From the NCBI GenBank assembly GCA_963555705.1, contig OY743180.1:41200129-41264128 (forward strand): DNA of 64,000 nt. Reading direction: 5' to 3'. The stretch comes from Ligustrum vulgare. Taxonomy: Eukaryota > Streptophyta > Magnoliopsida > Lamiales > Oleaceae. Positions 1 through 14,400 of the stretch are shown piece after piece. Below the pieces are notes generated by a model that searched no databases, was not told where the DNA came from, and worked only from the letters and a program-made list of their open reading frames with translations. A program made the position numbers and the translations under genes. Within the stretch, counting starts at the first letter, position 1. Each line of letters opens with the position of its first letter.

Positions 1-1646
1 AGAATCCCAAGTGGTCAATAATGATTTTTTTTCCTTGTACTCTCATGGATGATCACAACCTTACTTCTGTTATCTCATATCCCGAGGTCTTTTCTATTAA
101 TGTGGTTTCTAAATATGTATATATTGCATTTTTTCACACAATGCAGTTAGGATTTGACAAGTATGTACAACAGACCAAAAGTAATTCATCCCCAATCTCA
201 CACTCCAGTGTTAGAAATCCTAATCGAACAGGCTTATACCATGCATTTTATTCTATTTTTTTTTCTTTTAGACGACTTTTTCTTTGTATATCCATGTCTT
301 TTACCATCTTTGTGCAGAACTTTTCTTACTTACTTTCTATATGACTCATATAGCAAGCTTTAGGTCGATGACTCTCAAGTCAAACAAATTTAGGCACCAG
401 GTTCAGAGAACCCCTCAGACTTAATTACCCGAGTCATAAAGGCGACGAAGAAAATGTGAAGATGTTTAGAGTATTATGCATCGTCCACTCTCCGTACTTG
501 CTTTCTAATTGACCCCTGTAGCGAGCTTTAGATTGATAGCTCTCAACTTAGTTGAATTTAGCGTATCAGGTTTCAACACCTTTACAAGCTTACTTGATCG
601 AGTCAAAAAAGCACTTGAAGAGTAGAATAAGATTATTAGCAATTTTCTTTTTTCGATTATTGTTGGTTTATACCTGTTGATTAAAACCTTCTCACCAAAG
701 ATACAAAACCAATACCTTCAGACCCTCCCTCAATCCATCATTGCCTACTTATACTACCCTTTCCACTGCAGTTTGGTTCTAAATTTCTGTTTGGGATCTA
801 AATTCTTAAGGTTTGGGATTTTTCAGTCTTCTATGTTCAAATTGCATAAGTTTACCCCACATATATCAAGCATCTCCCTACACAAGTTATTATTTGACAG
901 TGACTATGTGCTCAACTTTGATTAAAGTCTTGCATGGATGAATGTTAAGAAAAATCATGTTCACTGTTATCCAATTTTCTAAATAAAGTACAAAAGTCAA
1001 TCCAAATCATGTCTTAAGCAATAAATAAACCAACAATTTATTTTTTTCAAATTTTTATGATTTTTCTAGCCCAAAATCGAATGAATGTGTAAATAAAAGC
1101 ACATGAATGAGATTTCCACCCTCCAAACTAGAAATGTACATTGTCCTATATGTATTTCAAAAACATAAATAAAATAAATAAAAAATAATAAAGAGAGGTA
1201 AGGTACTCCTCGGGTTTGGAGATGTGATGTTCTTATTTTGGAGTTTTGAATCGAATGCTTGGTTCGATGAAATGACCATTTTCTTTCTTTTCCAAGTTTG
1301 GCTCGAGGTGTCCCATGATGATATGTTCCTTGCAAATAAGAAATAATTGTCATTAGAAGCATAAATCTCACATATGAACTGAAACAAATCAACACAACAC
1401 ACCACACCAAAAGCAGGACTAAGAAACATTTTGAAATTTTTGAAAAATGGTCGACCACTAACTTTTGACCCTTGACATCGCTTTAAAAAAGTGAAAATTT
1501 TCCTAGACATGTCCCAGATATATGGAAGTACATAACATGGTTTACAACATATCAAAAATTCATTATATTTGGATTTCATTTAGGTCATAAAAAGATGTGA
1601 TGAAGTAGGTGCAGTGAAGGTGAAATCAGGAGTTGTGATGCAATGG

Positions 1647-2458
1647 ATTAATAAGAATGAATTATTACATAAAATCCGGAAATTAATGCTTCATCACAAT
1701 TCTAGCATGAGAAATCTAGCCTAGAAACATGCTTGAATATAAATCACAAGAAATAAGAAAAGAAATCACCCTGTTCATCTTCTTGATCTTTGGTCTTCAA
1801 TTGTGCTCTTGGCGTTGCATGGATTCCTCAACAATTAAACAGCATTTTGGCATGAGTCTCACAAATTGGGAACCTCTAATTTCGTGCCTCAAGTCATGTA
1901 TTTATAGATTTTCCCAAAGCTTAGGTAAAAAAAGGAAGAAATTCTGTTGAAATTCGCGAAAAAGTCCAACTGCGCGAACCGTGCGACGGCATGGTTATAA
2001 GTGCTACAATCACACGCCTTTGCATGTTTAGCTTCAGTTCTCTGCAGAGTGGACCATGCAACCACACGCTTCTGATAGGCGCGACTGCATGGTTTCGTAG
2101 CTTCATGCAATTTTCCATCTTTCAAGTGCTATAAGTTGGTCCTCATCCTTTTATTGTATAGAAGGTCCTCAATCTTTCGATTATTGTAATTGAGTCCCTA
2201 AACTTCTTATTTCTTTCAATTTTTGAATTCATCTTTGATTTTCTTCTAATTGGCCCTTTGATTCACTACATCAACTCTCCATTTTCACACTTTTGATACT
2301 TTTATCATCCAATTGACTCGATTTCCTTTATTTTATCAACTTTGGGATTAATTCTGAAATATAAGCAAATAATAAAGAAATCAATAGCAAATATTCTCAA
2401 ACGAACATAGACAATCCTACTTTTAGGATAGAAATAAGTTTATAAAATACACTTATCA
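1647..2458 (-). repeat. LTR fragment inside the array unit (also in four further copies)
   Basis: This is the first 812 bp or so of a gypsy LTR, read on the minus strand from 2458 (TGATAAGTG) down to 1647. The same piece recurs at 4391-5202, 7135-7946, 9879-10690 and 12623-13434. It aligns with the LTR copy at 26950-27809: both share the stretch around 'aaatctagcctagaaaca', the GC-rich patch with 'cacacgcctttgc', and 'aattggccctttgattcact'. The downstream half of the LTR is missing. Instead the sequence jumps at 1646/1647 to the 3' region of the next unit. Confidence 0.85.
1908..1916 (-). promoter_or_regulatory. Putative LTR TATA box (TATAAATAC) in each array unit
   Basis: On the minus strand this reads TATAAATAC, about 540 bp into the LTR fragment. 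The same box is present in every full copy, at +2744 steps (4652, 7396, 10140 and 12884). The sister LTR of the second gypsy element has the identical 9-mer at 55688-55696, which supports a conserved U3 promoter. Transcription from it would run leftward into the neighbouring 3' region. Activity is inferred, not shown. Confidence 0.55.
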
Positions 2459-5400
2459 ACACCCTCAAGCTAGAATTACTGTTCGTCTTCGAACAAATTA
2501 AAACTAAACTATAAAATAAAAAGGCGAATAACAAAATATTTTTTTGTTTTTGTCAACTTATTCGTCGTATGCTTCAACAATTCAGATTGACAATTCACTT
2601 TAGAAAACAAGTATGAACAACATAAATTTTTTTCATTTATCCAATGCTCGACTTCATTGTGTGTACGTGAGTAGCCAAAAATCAAATGCAAACTCATGTC
2701 AAAATTTACTTGATATTGTGTGACTAGTCATGCAGAAATAAGCCAGAATCCCAAGTGGTCAATAATGATTTTTTTTCCTTGTACTCTCATGGATGATCAC
2801 AACCTTACTTCTGTTATCTCATATCCCGAGGTCTTTTCTATTAATGTGGTTTCTAAATATGTATATATTGCATTTTTTCACACAATGCAGTTAGGATTTG
2901 ACAAGTATGTACAACAGACCAAAAGTAATTCATCCCCAATCTCACACTCCAGTGTTAGAAATCCTAATCGAACAGGCTTATACCATGCATTTTATTCTAT
3001 TTTTTTTTCTTTTAGACGACTTTTTCTTTGTATATCCATGTCTTTTACCATCTTTGTGCAGAACTTTTCTTACTTACTTTCTATATGACTCATATAGCAA
3101 GCTTTAGGTCGATGACTCTCAAGTCAAACAAATTTAGGCACCAGGTTCAGAGAACCCCTCAGACTTAATTACCCGAGTCATAAAGGCGACGAAGAAAATG
3201 TGAAGATGTTTAGAGTATTATGCATCGTCCACTCTCCGTACTTGCTTTCTAATTGACCCCTGTAGCGAGCTTTAGATTGATAGCTCTCAACTTAGTTGAA
3301 TTTAGCGTATCAGGTTTCAACACCTTTACAAGCTTACTTGATCGAGTCAAAAAAGCACTTGAAGAGTAGAATAAGATTATTAGCAATTTTCTTTTTTCGA
3401 TTATTGTTGGTTTATACCTGTTGATTAAAACCTTCTCACCAAAGATACAAAACCAATACCTTCAGACCCTCCCTCAATCCATCATTGCCTACTTATACTA
3501 CCCTTTCCACTGCAGTTTGGTTCTAAATTTCTGTTTGGGATCTAAATTCTTAAGGTTTGGGATTTTTCAGTCTTCTATGTTCAAATTGCATAAGTTTACC
3601 CCACATATATCAAGCATCTCCCTACACAAGTTATTATTTGACAGTGACTATGTGCTCAACTTTGATTAAAGTCTTGCATGGATGAATGTTAAGAAAAATC
3701 ATGTTCACTGTTATCCAATTTTCTAAATAAAGTACAAAAGTCAATCCAAATCATGTCTTAAGCAATAAATAAACCAACAATTTATTTTTTTCAAATTTTT
3801 ATGATTTTTCTAGCCCAAAATCGAATGAATGTGTAAATAAAAGCACATGAATGAGATTTCCACCCTCCAAACTAGAAATGTACATTGTCCTATATGTATT
3901 TCAAAAACATAAATAAAATAAATAAAAAATAATAAAGAGAGGTAAGGTACTCCTCGGGTTTGGAGATGTGATGTTCTTATTTTGGAGTTTTGAATCGAAT
4001 GCTTGGTTCGATGAAATGACCATTTTCTTTCTTTTCCAAGTTTGGCTCGAGGTGTCCCATGATGATATGTTCCTTGCAAATAAGAAATAATTGTCATTAG
4101 AAGCATAAATCTCACATATGAACTGAAACAAATCAACACAACACACCACACCAAAAGCAGGACTAAGAAACATTTTGAAATTTTTGAAAAATGGTCGACC
4201 ACTAACTTTTGACCCTTGACATCGCTTTAAAAAAGTGAAAATTTTCCTAGACATGTCCCAGATATATGGAAGTACATAACATGGTTTACAACATATCAAA
4301 AATTCATTATATTTGGATTTCATTTAGGTCATAAAAAGATGTGATGAAGTAGGTGCAGTGAAGGTGAAATCAGGAGTTGTGATGCAATGGATTAATAAGA
4401 ATGAATTATTACATAAAATCCGGAAATTAATGCTTCATCACAATTCTAGCATGAGAAATCTAGCCTAGAAACATGCTTGAATATAAATCACAAGAAATAA
4501 GAAAAGAAATCACCCTGTTCATCTTCTTGATCTTTGGTCTTCAATTGTGCTCTTGGCGTTGCATGGATTCCTCAACAATTAAACAGCATTTTGGCATGAG
4601 TCTCACAAATTGGGAACCTCTAATTTCGTGCCTCAAGTCATGTATTTATAGATTTTCCCAAAGCTTAGGTAAAAAAAGGAAGAAATTCTGTTGAAATTCG
4701 CGAAAAAGTCCAACTGCGCGAACCGTGCGACGGCATGGTTATAAGTGCTACAATCACACGCCTTTGCATGTTTAGCTTCAGTTCTCTGCAGAGTGGACCA
4801 TGCAACCACACGCTTCTGATAGGCGCGACTGCATGGTTTCGTAGCTTCATGCAATTTTCCATCTTTCAAGTGCTATAAGTTGGTCCTCATCCTTTTATTG
4901 TATAGAAGGTCCTCAATCTTTCGATTATTGTAATTGAGTCCCTAAACTTCTTATTTCTTTCAATTTTTGAATTCATCTTTGATTTTCTTCTAATTGGCCC
5001 TTTGATTCACTACATCAACTCTCCATTTTCACACTTTTGATACTTTTATCATCCAATTGACTCGATTTCCTTTATTTTATCAACTTTGGGATTAATTCTG
5101 AAATATAAGCAAATAATAAAGAAATCAATAGCAAATATTCTCAAACGAACATAGACAATCCTACTTTTAGGATAGAAATAAGTTTATAAAATACACTTAT
5201 CAACACCCTCAAGCTAGAATTACTGTTCGTCTTCGAACAAATTAAAACTAAACTATAAAATAAAAAGGCGAATAACAAAATATTTTTTTGTTTTTGTCAA
5301 CTTATTCGTCGTATGCTTCAACAATTCAGATTGACAATTCACTTTAGAAAACAAGTATGAACAACATAAATTTTTTTCATTTATCCAATGCTCGACTTCA

Positions 5401-8400
5401 TTGTGTGTACGTGAGTAGCCAAAAATCAAATGCAAACTCATGTCAAAATTTACTTGATATTGTGTGACTAGTCATGCAGAAATAAGCCAGAATCCCAAGT
5501 GGTCAATAATGATTTTTTTTCCTTGTACTCTCATGGATGATCACAACCTTACTTCTGTTATCTCATATCCCGAGGTCTTTTCTATTAATGTGGTTTCTAA
5601 ATATGTATATATTGCATTTTTTCACACAATGCAGTTAGGATTTGACAAGTATGTACAACAGACCAAAAGTAATTCATCCCCAATCTCACACTCCAGTGTT
5701 AGAAATCCTAATCGAACAGGCTTATACCATGCATTTTATTCTATTTTTTTTTCTTTTAGACGACTTTTTCTTTGTATATCCATGTCTTTTACCATCTTTG
5801 TGCAGAACTTTTCTTACTTACTTTCTATATGACTCATATAGCAAGCTTTAGGTCGATGACTCTCAAGTCAAACAAATTTAGGCACCAGGTTCAGAGAACC
5901 CCTCAGACTTAATTACCCGAGTCATAAAGGCGACGAAGAAAATGTGAAGATGTTTAGAGTATTATGCATCGTCCACTCTCCGTACTTGCTTTCTAATTGA
6001 CCCCTGTAGCGAGCTTTAGATTGATAGCTCTCAACTTAGTTGAATTTAGCGTATCAGGTTTCAACACCTTTACAAGCTTACTTGATCGAGTCAAAAAAGC
6101 ACTTGAAGAGTAGAATAAGATTATTAGCAATTTTCTTTTTTCGATTATTGTTGGTTTATACCTGTTGATTAAAACCTTCTCACCAAAGATACAAAACCAA
6201 TACCTTCAGACCCTCCCTCAATCCATCATTGCCTACTTATACTACCCTTTCCACTGCAGTTTGGTTCTAAATTTCTGTTTGGGATCTAAATTCTTAAGGT
6301 TTGGGATTTTTCAGTCTTCTATGTTCAAATTGCATAAGTTTACCCCACATATATCAAGCATCTCCCTACACAAGTTATTATTTGACAGTGACTATGTGCT
6401 CAACTTTGATTAAAGTCTTGCATGGATGAATGTTAAGAAAAATCATGTTCACTGTTATCCAATTTTCTAAATAAAGTACAAAAGTCAATCCAAATCATGT
6501 CTTAAGCAATAAATAAACCAACAATTTATTTTTTTCAAATTTTTATGATTTTTCTAGCCCAAAATCGAATGAATGTGTAAATAAAAGCACATGAATGAGA
6601 TTTCCACCCTCCAAACTAGAAATGTACATTGTCCTATATGTATTTCAAAAACATAAATAAAATAAATAAAAAATAATAAAGAGAGGTAAGGTACTCCTCG
6701 GGTTTGGAGATGTGATGTTCTTATTTTGGAGTTTTGAATCGAATGCTTGGTTCGATGAAATGACCATTTTCTTTCTTTTCCAAGTTTGGCTCGAGGTGTC
6801 CCATGATGATATGTTCCTTGCAAATAAGAAATAATTGTCATTAGAAGCATAAATCTCACATATGAACTGAAACAAATCAACACAACACACCACACCAAAA
6901 GCAGGACTAAGAAACATTTTGAAATTTTTGAAAAATGGTCGACCACTAACTTTTGACCCTTGACATCGCTTTAAAAAAGTGAAAATTTTCCTAGACATGT
7001 CCCAGATATATGGAAGTACATAACATGGTTTACAACATATCAAAAATTCATTATATTTGGATTTCATTTAGGTCATAAAAAGATGTGATGAAGTAGGTGC
7101 AGTGAAGGTGAAATCAGGAGTTGTGATGCAATGGATTAATAAGAATGAATTATTACATAAAATCCGGAAATTAATGCTTCATCACAATTCTAGCATGAGA
7201 AATCTAGCCTAGAAACATGCTTGAATATAAATCACAAGAAATAAGAAAAGAAATCACCCTGTTCATCTTCTTGATCTTTGGTCTTCAATTGTGCTCTTGG
7301 CGTTGCATGGATTCCTCAACAATTAAACAGCATTTTGGCATGAGTCTCACAAATTGGGAACCTCTAATTTCGTGCCTCAAGTCATGTATTTATAGATTTT
7401 CCCAAAGCTTAGGTAAAAAAAGGAAGAAATTCTGTTGAAATTCGCGAAAAAGTCCAACTGCGCGAACCGTGCGACGGCATGGTTATAAGTGCTACAATCA
7501 CACGCCTTTGCATGTTTAGTTTCAGTTCTCTGCAGAGTGGACCATGCAACCACACGCTTCTGATAGGCGCGACTGCATGGTTTCGTAGCTTCATGCAATT
7601 TTCCATCTTTCAAGTGCTATAAGTTGGTCCTCATCCTTTTATTGTATAGAAGGTCCTCAATCTTTCGATTATTGTAATTGAGTCCCTAAACTTCTTATTT
7701 CTTTCAATTTTTGAATTCATCTTTGATTTTCTTCTAATTGGCCCTTTGATTCACTACATCAACTCTCCATTTTCACACTTTTGATACTTTTATCATCCAA
7801 TTGACTCGATTTCCTTTATTTTATCAACTTTGGGATTAATTCTGAAATATAAGCAAATAATAAAGAAATCAATAGCAAATATTCTCAAACGAACATAGAC
7901 AATCCTACTTTTAGGATAGAAATAAGTTTATAAAATACACTTATCAACACCCTCAAGCTAGAATTACTGTTCGTCTTCGAACAAATTAAAACTAAACTAT
8001 AAAATAAAAAGGCGAATAACAAAATATTTTTTTGTTTTTGTCAACTTATTCGTCGTATGCTTCAACAATTCAGATTGACAATTCACTTTAGAAAACAAGT
8101 ATGAACAACATAAATTTTTTTCATTTATCCAATGCTCGACTTCATTGTGTGTACGTGAGTAGCCAAAAATCAAATGCAAACTCATGTCAAAATTTACTTG
8201 ATATTGTGTGACTAGTCATGCAGAAATAAGCCAGAATCCCAAGTGGTCAATAATGATTTTTTTTCCTTGTACTCTCATGGATGATCACAACCTTACTTCT
8301 GTTATCTCATATCCCGAGGTCTTTTCTATTAATGTGGTTTCTAAATATGTATATATTGCATTTTTTCACACAATGCAGTTAGGATTTGACAAGTATGTAC

Positions 8401-11400
8401 AACAGACCAAAAGTAATTCATCCCCAATCTCACACTCCAGTGTTAGAAATCCTAATCGAACAGGCTTATACCATGCATTTTATTCTATTTTTTTTTCTTT
8501 TAGACGACTTTTTCTTTGTATATCCATGTCTTTTACCATCTTTGTGCAGAACTTTTCTTACTTACTTTCTATATGACTCATATAGCAAGCTTTAGGTCGA
8601 TGACTCTCAAGTCAAACAAATTTAGGCACCAGGTTCAGAGAACCCCTCAGACTTAATTACCCGAGTCATAAAGGCGACGAAGAAAATGTGAAGATGTTTA
8701 GAGTATTATGCATCGTCCACTCTCCGTACTTGCTTTCTAATTGACCCCTGTAGCGAGCTTTAGATTGATAGCTCTCAACTTAGTTGAATTTAGCGTATCA
8801 GGTTTCAACACCTTTACAAGCTTACTTGATCGAGTCAAAAAAGCACTTGAAGAGTAGAATAAGATTATTAGCAATTTTCTTTTTTCGATTATTGTTGGTT
8901 TATACCTGTTGATTAAAACCTTCTCACCAAAGATACAAAACCAATACCTTCAGACCCTCCCTCAATCCATCATTGCCTACTTATACTACCCTTTCCACTG
9001 CAGTTTGGTTCTAAATTTCTGTTTGGGATCTAAATTCTTAAGGTTTGGGATTTTTCAGTCTTCTATGTTCAAATTGCATAAGTTTACCCCACATATATCA
9101 AGCATCTCCCTACACAAGTTATTATTTGACAGTGACTATGTGCTCAACTTTGATTAAAGTCTTGCATGGATGAATGTTAAGAAAAATCATGTTCACTGTT
9201 ATCCAATTTTCTAAATAAAGTACAAAAGTCAATCCAAATCATGTCTTAAGCAATAAATAAACCAACAATTTATTTTTTTCAAATTTTTATGATTTTTCTA
9301 GCCCAAAATCGAATGAATGTGTAAATAAAAGCACATGAATGAGATTTCCACCCTCCAAACTAGAAATGTACATTGTCCTATATGTATTTCAAAAACATAA
9401 ATAAAATAAATAAAAAATAATAAAGAGAGGTAAGGTACTCCTCGGGTTTGGAGATGTGATGTTCTTATTTTGGAGTTTTGAATCGAATGCTTGGTTCGAT
9501 GAAATGACCATTTTCTTTCTTTTCCAAGTTTGGCTCGAGGTGTCCCATGATGATATGTTCCTTGCAAATAAGAAATAATTGTCATTAGAAGCATAAATCT
9601 CACATATGAACTGAAACAAATCAACACAACACACCACACCAAAAGCAGGACTAAGAAACATTTTGAAATTTTTGAAAAATGGTCGACCACTAACTTTTGA
9701 CCCTTGACATCGCTTTAAAAAAGTGAAAATTTTCCTAGACATGTCCCAGATATATGGAAGTACATAACATGGTTTACAACATATCAAAAATTCATTATAT
9801 TTGGATTTCATTTAGGTCATAAAAAGATGTGATGAAGTAGGTGCAGTGAAGGTGAAATCAGGAGTTGTGATGCAATGGATTAATAAGAATGAATTATTAC
9901 ATAAAATCCGGAAATTAATGCTTCATCACAATTCTAGCATGAGAAATCTAGCCTAGAAACATGCTTGAATATAAATCACAAGAAATAAGAAAAGAAATCA
10001 CCCTGTTCATCTTCTTGATCTTTGGTCTTCAATTGTGCTCTTGGCGTTGCATGGATTCCTCAACAATTAAACAGCATTTTGGCATGAGTCTCACAAATTG
10101 GGAACCTCTAATTTCGTGCCTCAAGTCATGTATTTATAGATTTTCCCAAAGCTTAGGTAAAAAAAGGAAGAAATTCTGTTGAAATTCGCGAAAAAGTCCA
10201 ACTGCGCGAACCGTGCGACGGCATGGTTATAAGTGCTACAATCACACGCCTTTGCATGTTTAGCTTCAGTTCTCTGCAGAGTGGACCATGCAACCACACG
10301 CTTCTGATAGGCGCGACTGCATGGTTTCGTAGCTTCATGCAATTTTCCATCTTTCAAGTGCTATAAGTTGGTCCTCATCCTTTTATTGTATAGAAGGTCC
10401 TCAATCTTTCGATTATTGTAATTGAGTCCCTAAACTTCTTATTTCTTTCAATTTTTGAATTCATCTTTGATTTTCTTCTAATTGGCCCTTTGATTCACTA
10501 CATCAACTCTCCATTTTCACACTTTTGATACTTTTATCATCCAATTGACTCGATTTCCTTTATTTTATCAACTTTGGGATTAATTCTGAAATATAAGCAA
10601 ATAATAAAGAAATCAATAGCAAATATTCTCAAACGAACATAGACAATCCTACTTTTAGGATAGAAATAAGTTTATAAAATACACTTATCAACACCCTCAA
10701 GCTAGAATTACTGTTCGTCTTCGAACAAATTAAAACTAAACTATAAAATAAAAAGGCGAATAACAAAATATTTTTTTGTTTTTGTCAACTTATTCGTCGT
10801 ATGCTTCAACAATTCAGATTGACAATTCACTTTAGAAAACAAGTATGAACAACATAAATTTTTTTCATTTATCCAATGCTCGACTTCATTGTGTGTACGT
10901 GAGTAGCCAAAAATCAAATGCAAACTCATGTCAAAATTTACTTGATATTGTGTGACTAGTCATGCAGAAATAAGCCAGAATCCCAAGTGGTCAATAATGA
11001 TTTTTTTTCCTTGTACTCTCATGGATGATCACAACCTTACTTCTGTTATCTCATATCCCGAGGTCTTTTCTATTAATGTGGTTTCTAAATATGTATATAT
11101 TGCATTTTTTCACACAATGCAGTTAGGATTTGACAAGTATGTACAACAGACCAAAAGTAATTCATCCCCAATCTCACACTCCAGTGTTAGAAATCCTAAT
11201 CGAACAGGCTTATACCATGCATTTTATTCTATTTTTTTTTCTTTTAGACGACTTTTTCTTTGTATATCCATGTCTTTTACCATCTTTGTGCAGAACTTTT
11301 CTTACTTACTTTCTATATGACTCATATAGCAAGCTTTAGGTCGATGACTCTCAAGTCAAACAAATTTAGGCACCAGGTTCAGAGAACCCCTCAGACTTAA

Positions 11401-14400
11401 TTACCCGAGTCATAAAGGCGACGAAGAAAATGTGAAGATGTTTAGAGTATTATGCATCGTCCACTCTCCGTACTTGCTTTCTAATTGACCCCTGTAGCGA
11501 GCTTTAGATTGATAGCTCTCAACTTAGTTGAATTTAGCGTATCAGGTTTCAACACCTTTACAAGCTTACTTGATCGAGTCAAAAAAGCACTTGAAGAGTA
11601 GAATAAGATTATTAGCAATTTTCTTTTTTTGATTATTGTTGGTTTATACCTGTTGATTAAAACCTTCTCACCAAAGATACAAAACCAATACCTTCAGACC
11701 CTCCCTCAATCCATCATTGCCTACTTATACTACCCTTTCCACTGCAGTTTGGTTCTAAATTTCTGTTTGGGATCTAAATTCTTAAGGTTTGGGATTTTTC
11801 AGTCTTCTATGTTCAAATTGCATAAGTTTACCCCACATATATCAAGCATCTCCCTACACAAGTTATTATTTGACAGTGACTATGTGCTCAACTTTGATTA
11901 AAGTCTTGCATGGATGAATGTTAAGAAAAATCATGTTCACTGTTATCCAATTTTCTAAATAAAGTACAAAAGTCAATCCAAATCATGTCTTAAGCAATAA
12001 ATAAACCAACAATTTATTTTTTTCAAATTTTTATGATTTTTCTAGCCCAAAATCGAATGAATGTGTAAATAAAAGCACATGAATGAGATTTCCACCCTCC
12101 AAACTAGAAATGTACATTGTCCTATATGTATTTCAAAAACATAAATAAAATAAATAAAAAATAATAAAGAGAGGTAAGGTACTCCTCGGGTTTGGAGATG
12201 TGATGTTCTTATTTTGGAGTTTTGAATCGAATGCTTGGTTCGATGAAATGACCATTTTCTTTCTTTTCCAAGTTTGGCTCGAGGTGTCCCATGATGATAT
12301 GTTCCTTGCAAATAAGAAATAATTGTCATTAGAAGCATAAATCTCACATATGAACTGAAACAAATCAACACAACACACCACACCAAAAGCAGGACTAAGA
12401 AACATTTTGAAATTTTTGAAAAATGGTCGACCACTAACTTTTGACCCTTGACATCGCTTTAAAAAAGTGAAAATTTTCCTAGACATGTCCCAGATATATG
12501 GAAGTACATAACATGGTTTACAACATATCAAAAATTCATTATATTTGGATTTCATTTAGGTCATAAAAAGATGTGATGAAGTAGGTGCAGTGAAGGTGAA
12601 ATCAGGAGTTGTGATGCAATGGATTAATAAGAATGAATTATTACATAAAATCCGGAAATTAATGCTTCATCACAATTCTAGCATGAGAAATCTAGCCTAG
12701 AAACATGCTTGAATATAAATCACAAGAAATAAGAAAAGAAATCACCCTGTTCATCTTCTTGATCTTTGGTCTTCAATTGTGCTCTTGGCGTTGCATGGAT
12801 TCCTCAACAATTAAACAGCATTTTGGCATGAGTCTCACAAATTGGGAACCTCTAATTTCGTGCCTCAAGTCATGTATTTATAGATTTTCCCAAAGCTTAG
12901 GTAAAAAAAGGAAGAAATTCTGTTGAAATTCGCGAAAAAGTCCAACTGCGCGAACCGTGCGACGGCATGGTTATAAGTGCTACAATCACACGCCTTTGCA
13001 TGTTTAGCTTCAGTTCTCTGCAGAGTGGACCATGCAACCACACGCTTCTGATAGGCGCGACTGCATGGTTTCGTAGCTTCATGCAATTTTCCATCTTTCA
13101 AGTGCTATAAGTTGGTCCTCATCCTTTTATTGTATAGAAGGTCCTCAATCTTTCGATTATTGTAATTGAGTCCCTAAACTTCTTATTTCTTTCAATTTTT
13201 GAATTCATCTTTGATTTTCTTCTAATTGGCCCTTTGATTCACTACATCAACTCTCCATTTTCACACTTTTGATACTTTTATCATCCAATTGACTCGATTT
13301 CCTTTATTTTATCAACTTTGGGATTAATTCTGAAATATAAGCAAATAATAAAGAAATCAATAGCAAATATTCTCAAACGAACATAGACAATCCTACTTTT
13401 AGGATAGAAATAAGTTTATAAAATACACTTATCAACACCCTCAAGCTAGAATTACTGTTCGTCTTCGAACAAATTAAAACTAAACTATAAAATAAAAAGG
13501 CGAATAACAAAATATTTTTTTGTTTTTGTCAACTTATTCGTCGTATGCTTCAACAATTCAGATTGACAATTCACTTTAGAAAACAAGTATGAACAACATA
13601 AATTTTTTTCATTTATCCAATGCTCGACTTCATTGTGTGTACGTGAGTAGCCAAAAATCAAATGCAAACTCATGTCAAAATTTACTTGATATTGTGTGAC
13701 TAGTCATGCAGAAATAAGCCAGAATCCCAAGTGGTCAATAATGATTTTTTTTCCTTGTACTCTCATGGATGATCACAACCTTACTTCTGTTATCTCATAT
13801 CCCGAGGTCTTTTCTATTAATGTGGTTTCTAAATATGTATATATTGCATTTTTTCACACAATGCAGTTAGGATTTGACAAGTATGTACAACAGACCAAAA
13901 GTAATTCATCCCCAATCTCACACTCCAGTGTTAGAAATCCTAATCGAACAGGCTTATACCATGCATTTTATTCTATTTTTTTTTCTTTTAGACGACTTTT
14001 TCTTTGTATATCCATGTCTTTTACCATCTTTGTGCAGAACTTTTCTTACTTACTTTCTATATGACTCATATAGCAAGCTTTAGGTCGATGACTCTCAAGT
14101 CAAACAAATTTAGGCACCAGGTTCAGAGAACCCCTCAGACTTAATTACCCGAGTCATAAAGGCGACGAAGAAAATGTGAAGATGTTTAGAGTATTATGCA
14201 TCGTCCACTCTCCGTACTTGCTTTCTAATTGACCCCTGTAGCGAGCTTTAGATTGATAGCTCTCAACTTAGTTGAATTTAGCGTATCAGGTTTCAACACC
14301 TTTACAAGCTTACTTGATCGAGTCAAAAAAGCACTTGAAGAGTAGAATAAGATTATTAGCAATTTTCTTTTTTCGATTATTGTTGGTTTATACCTGTTGA

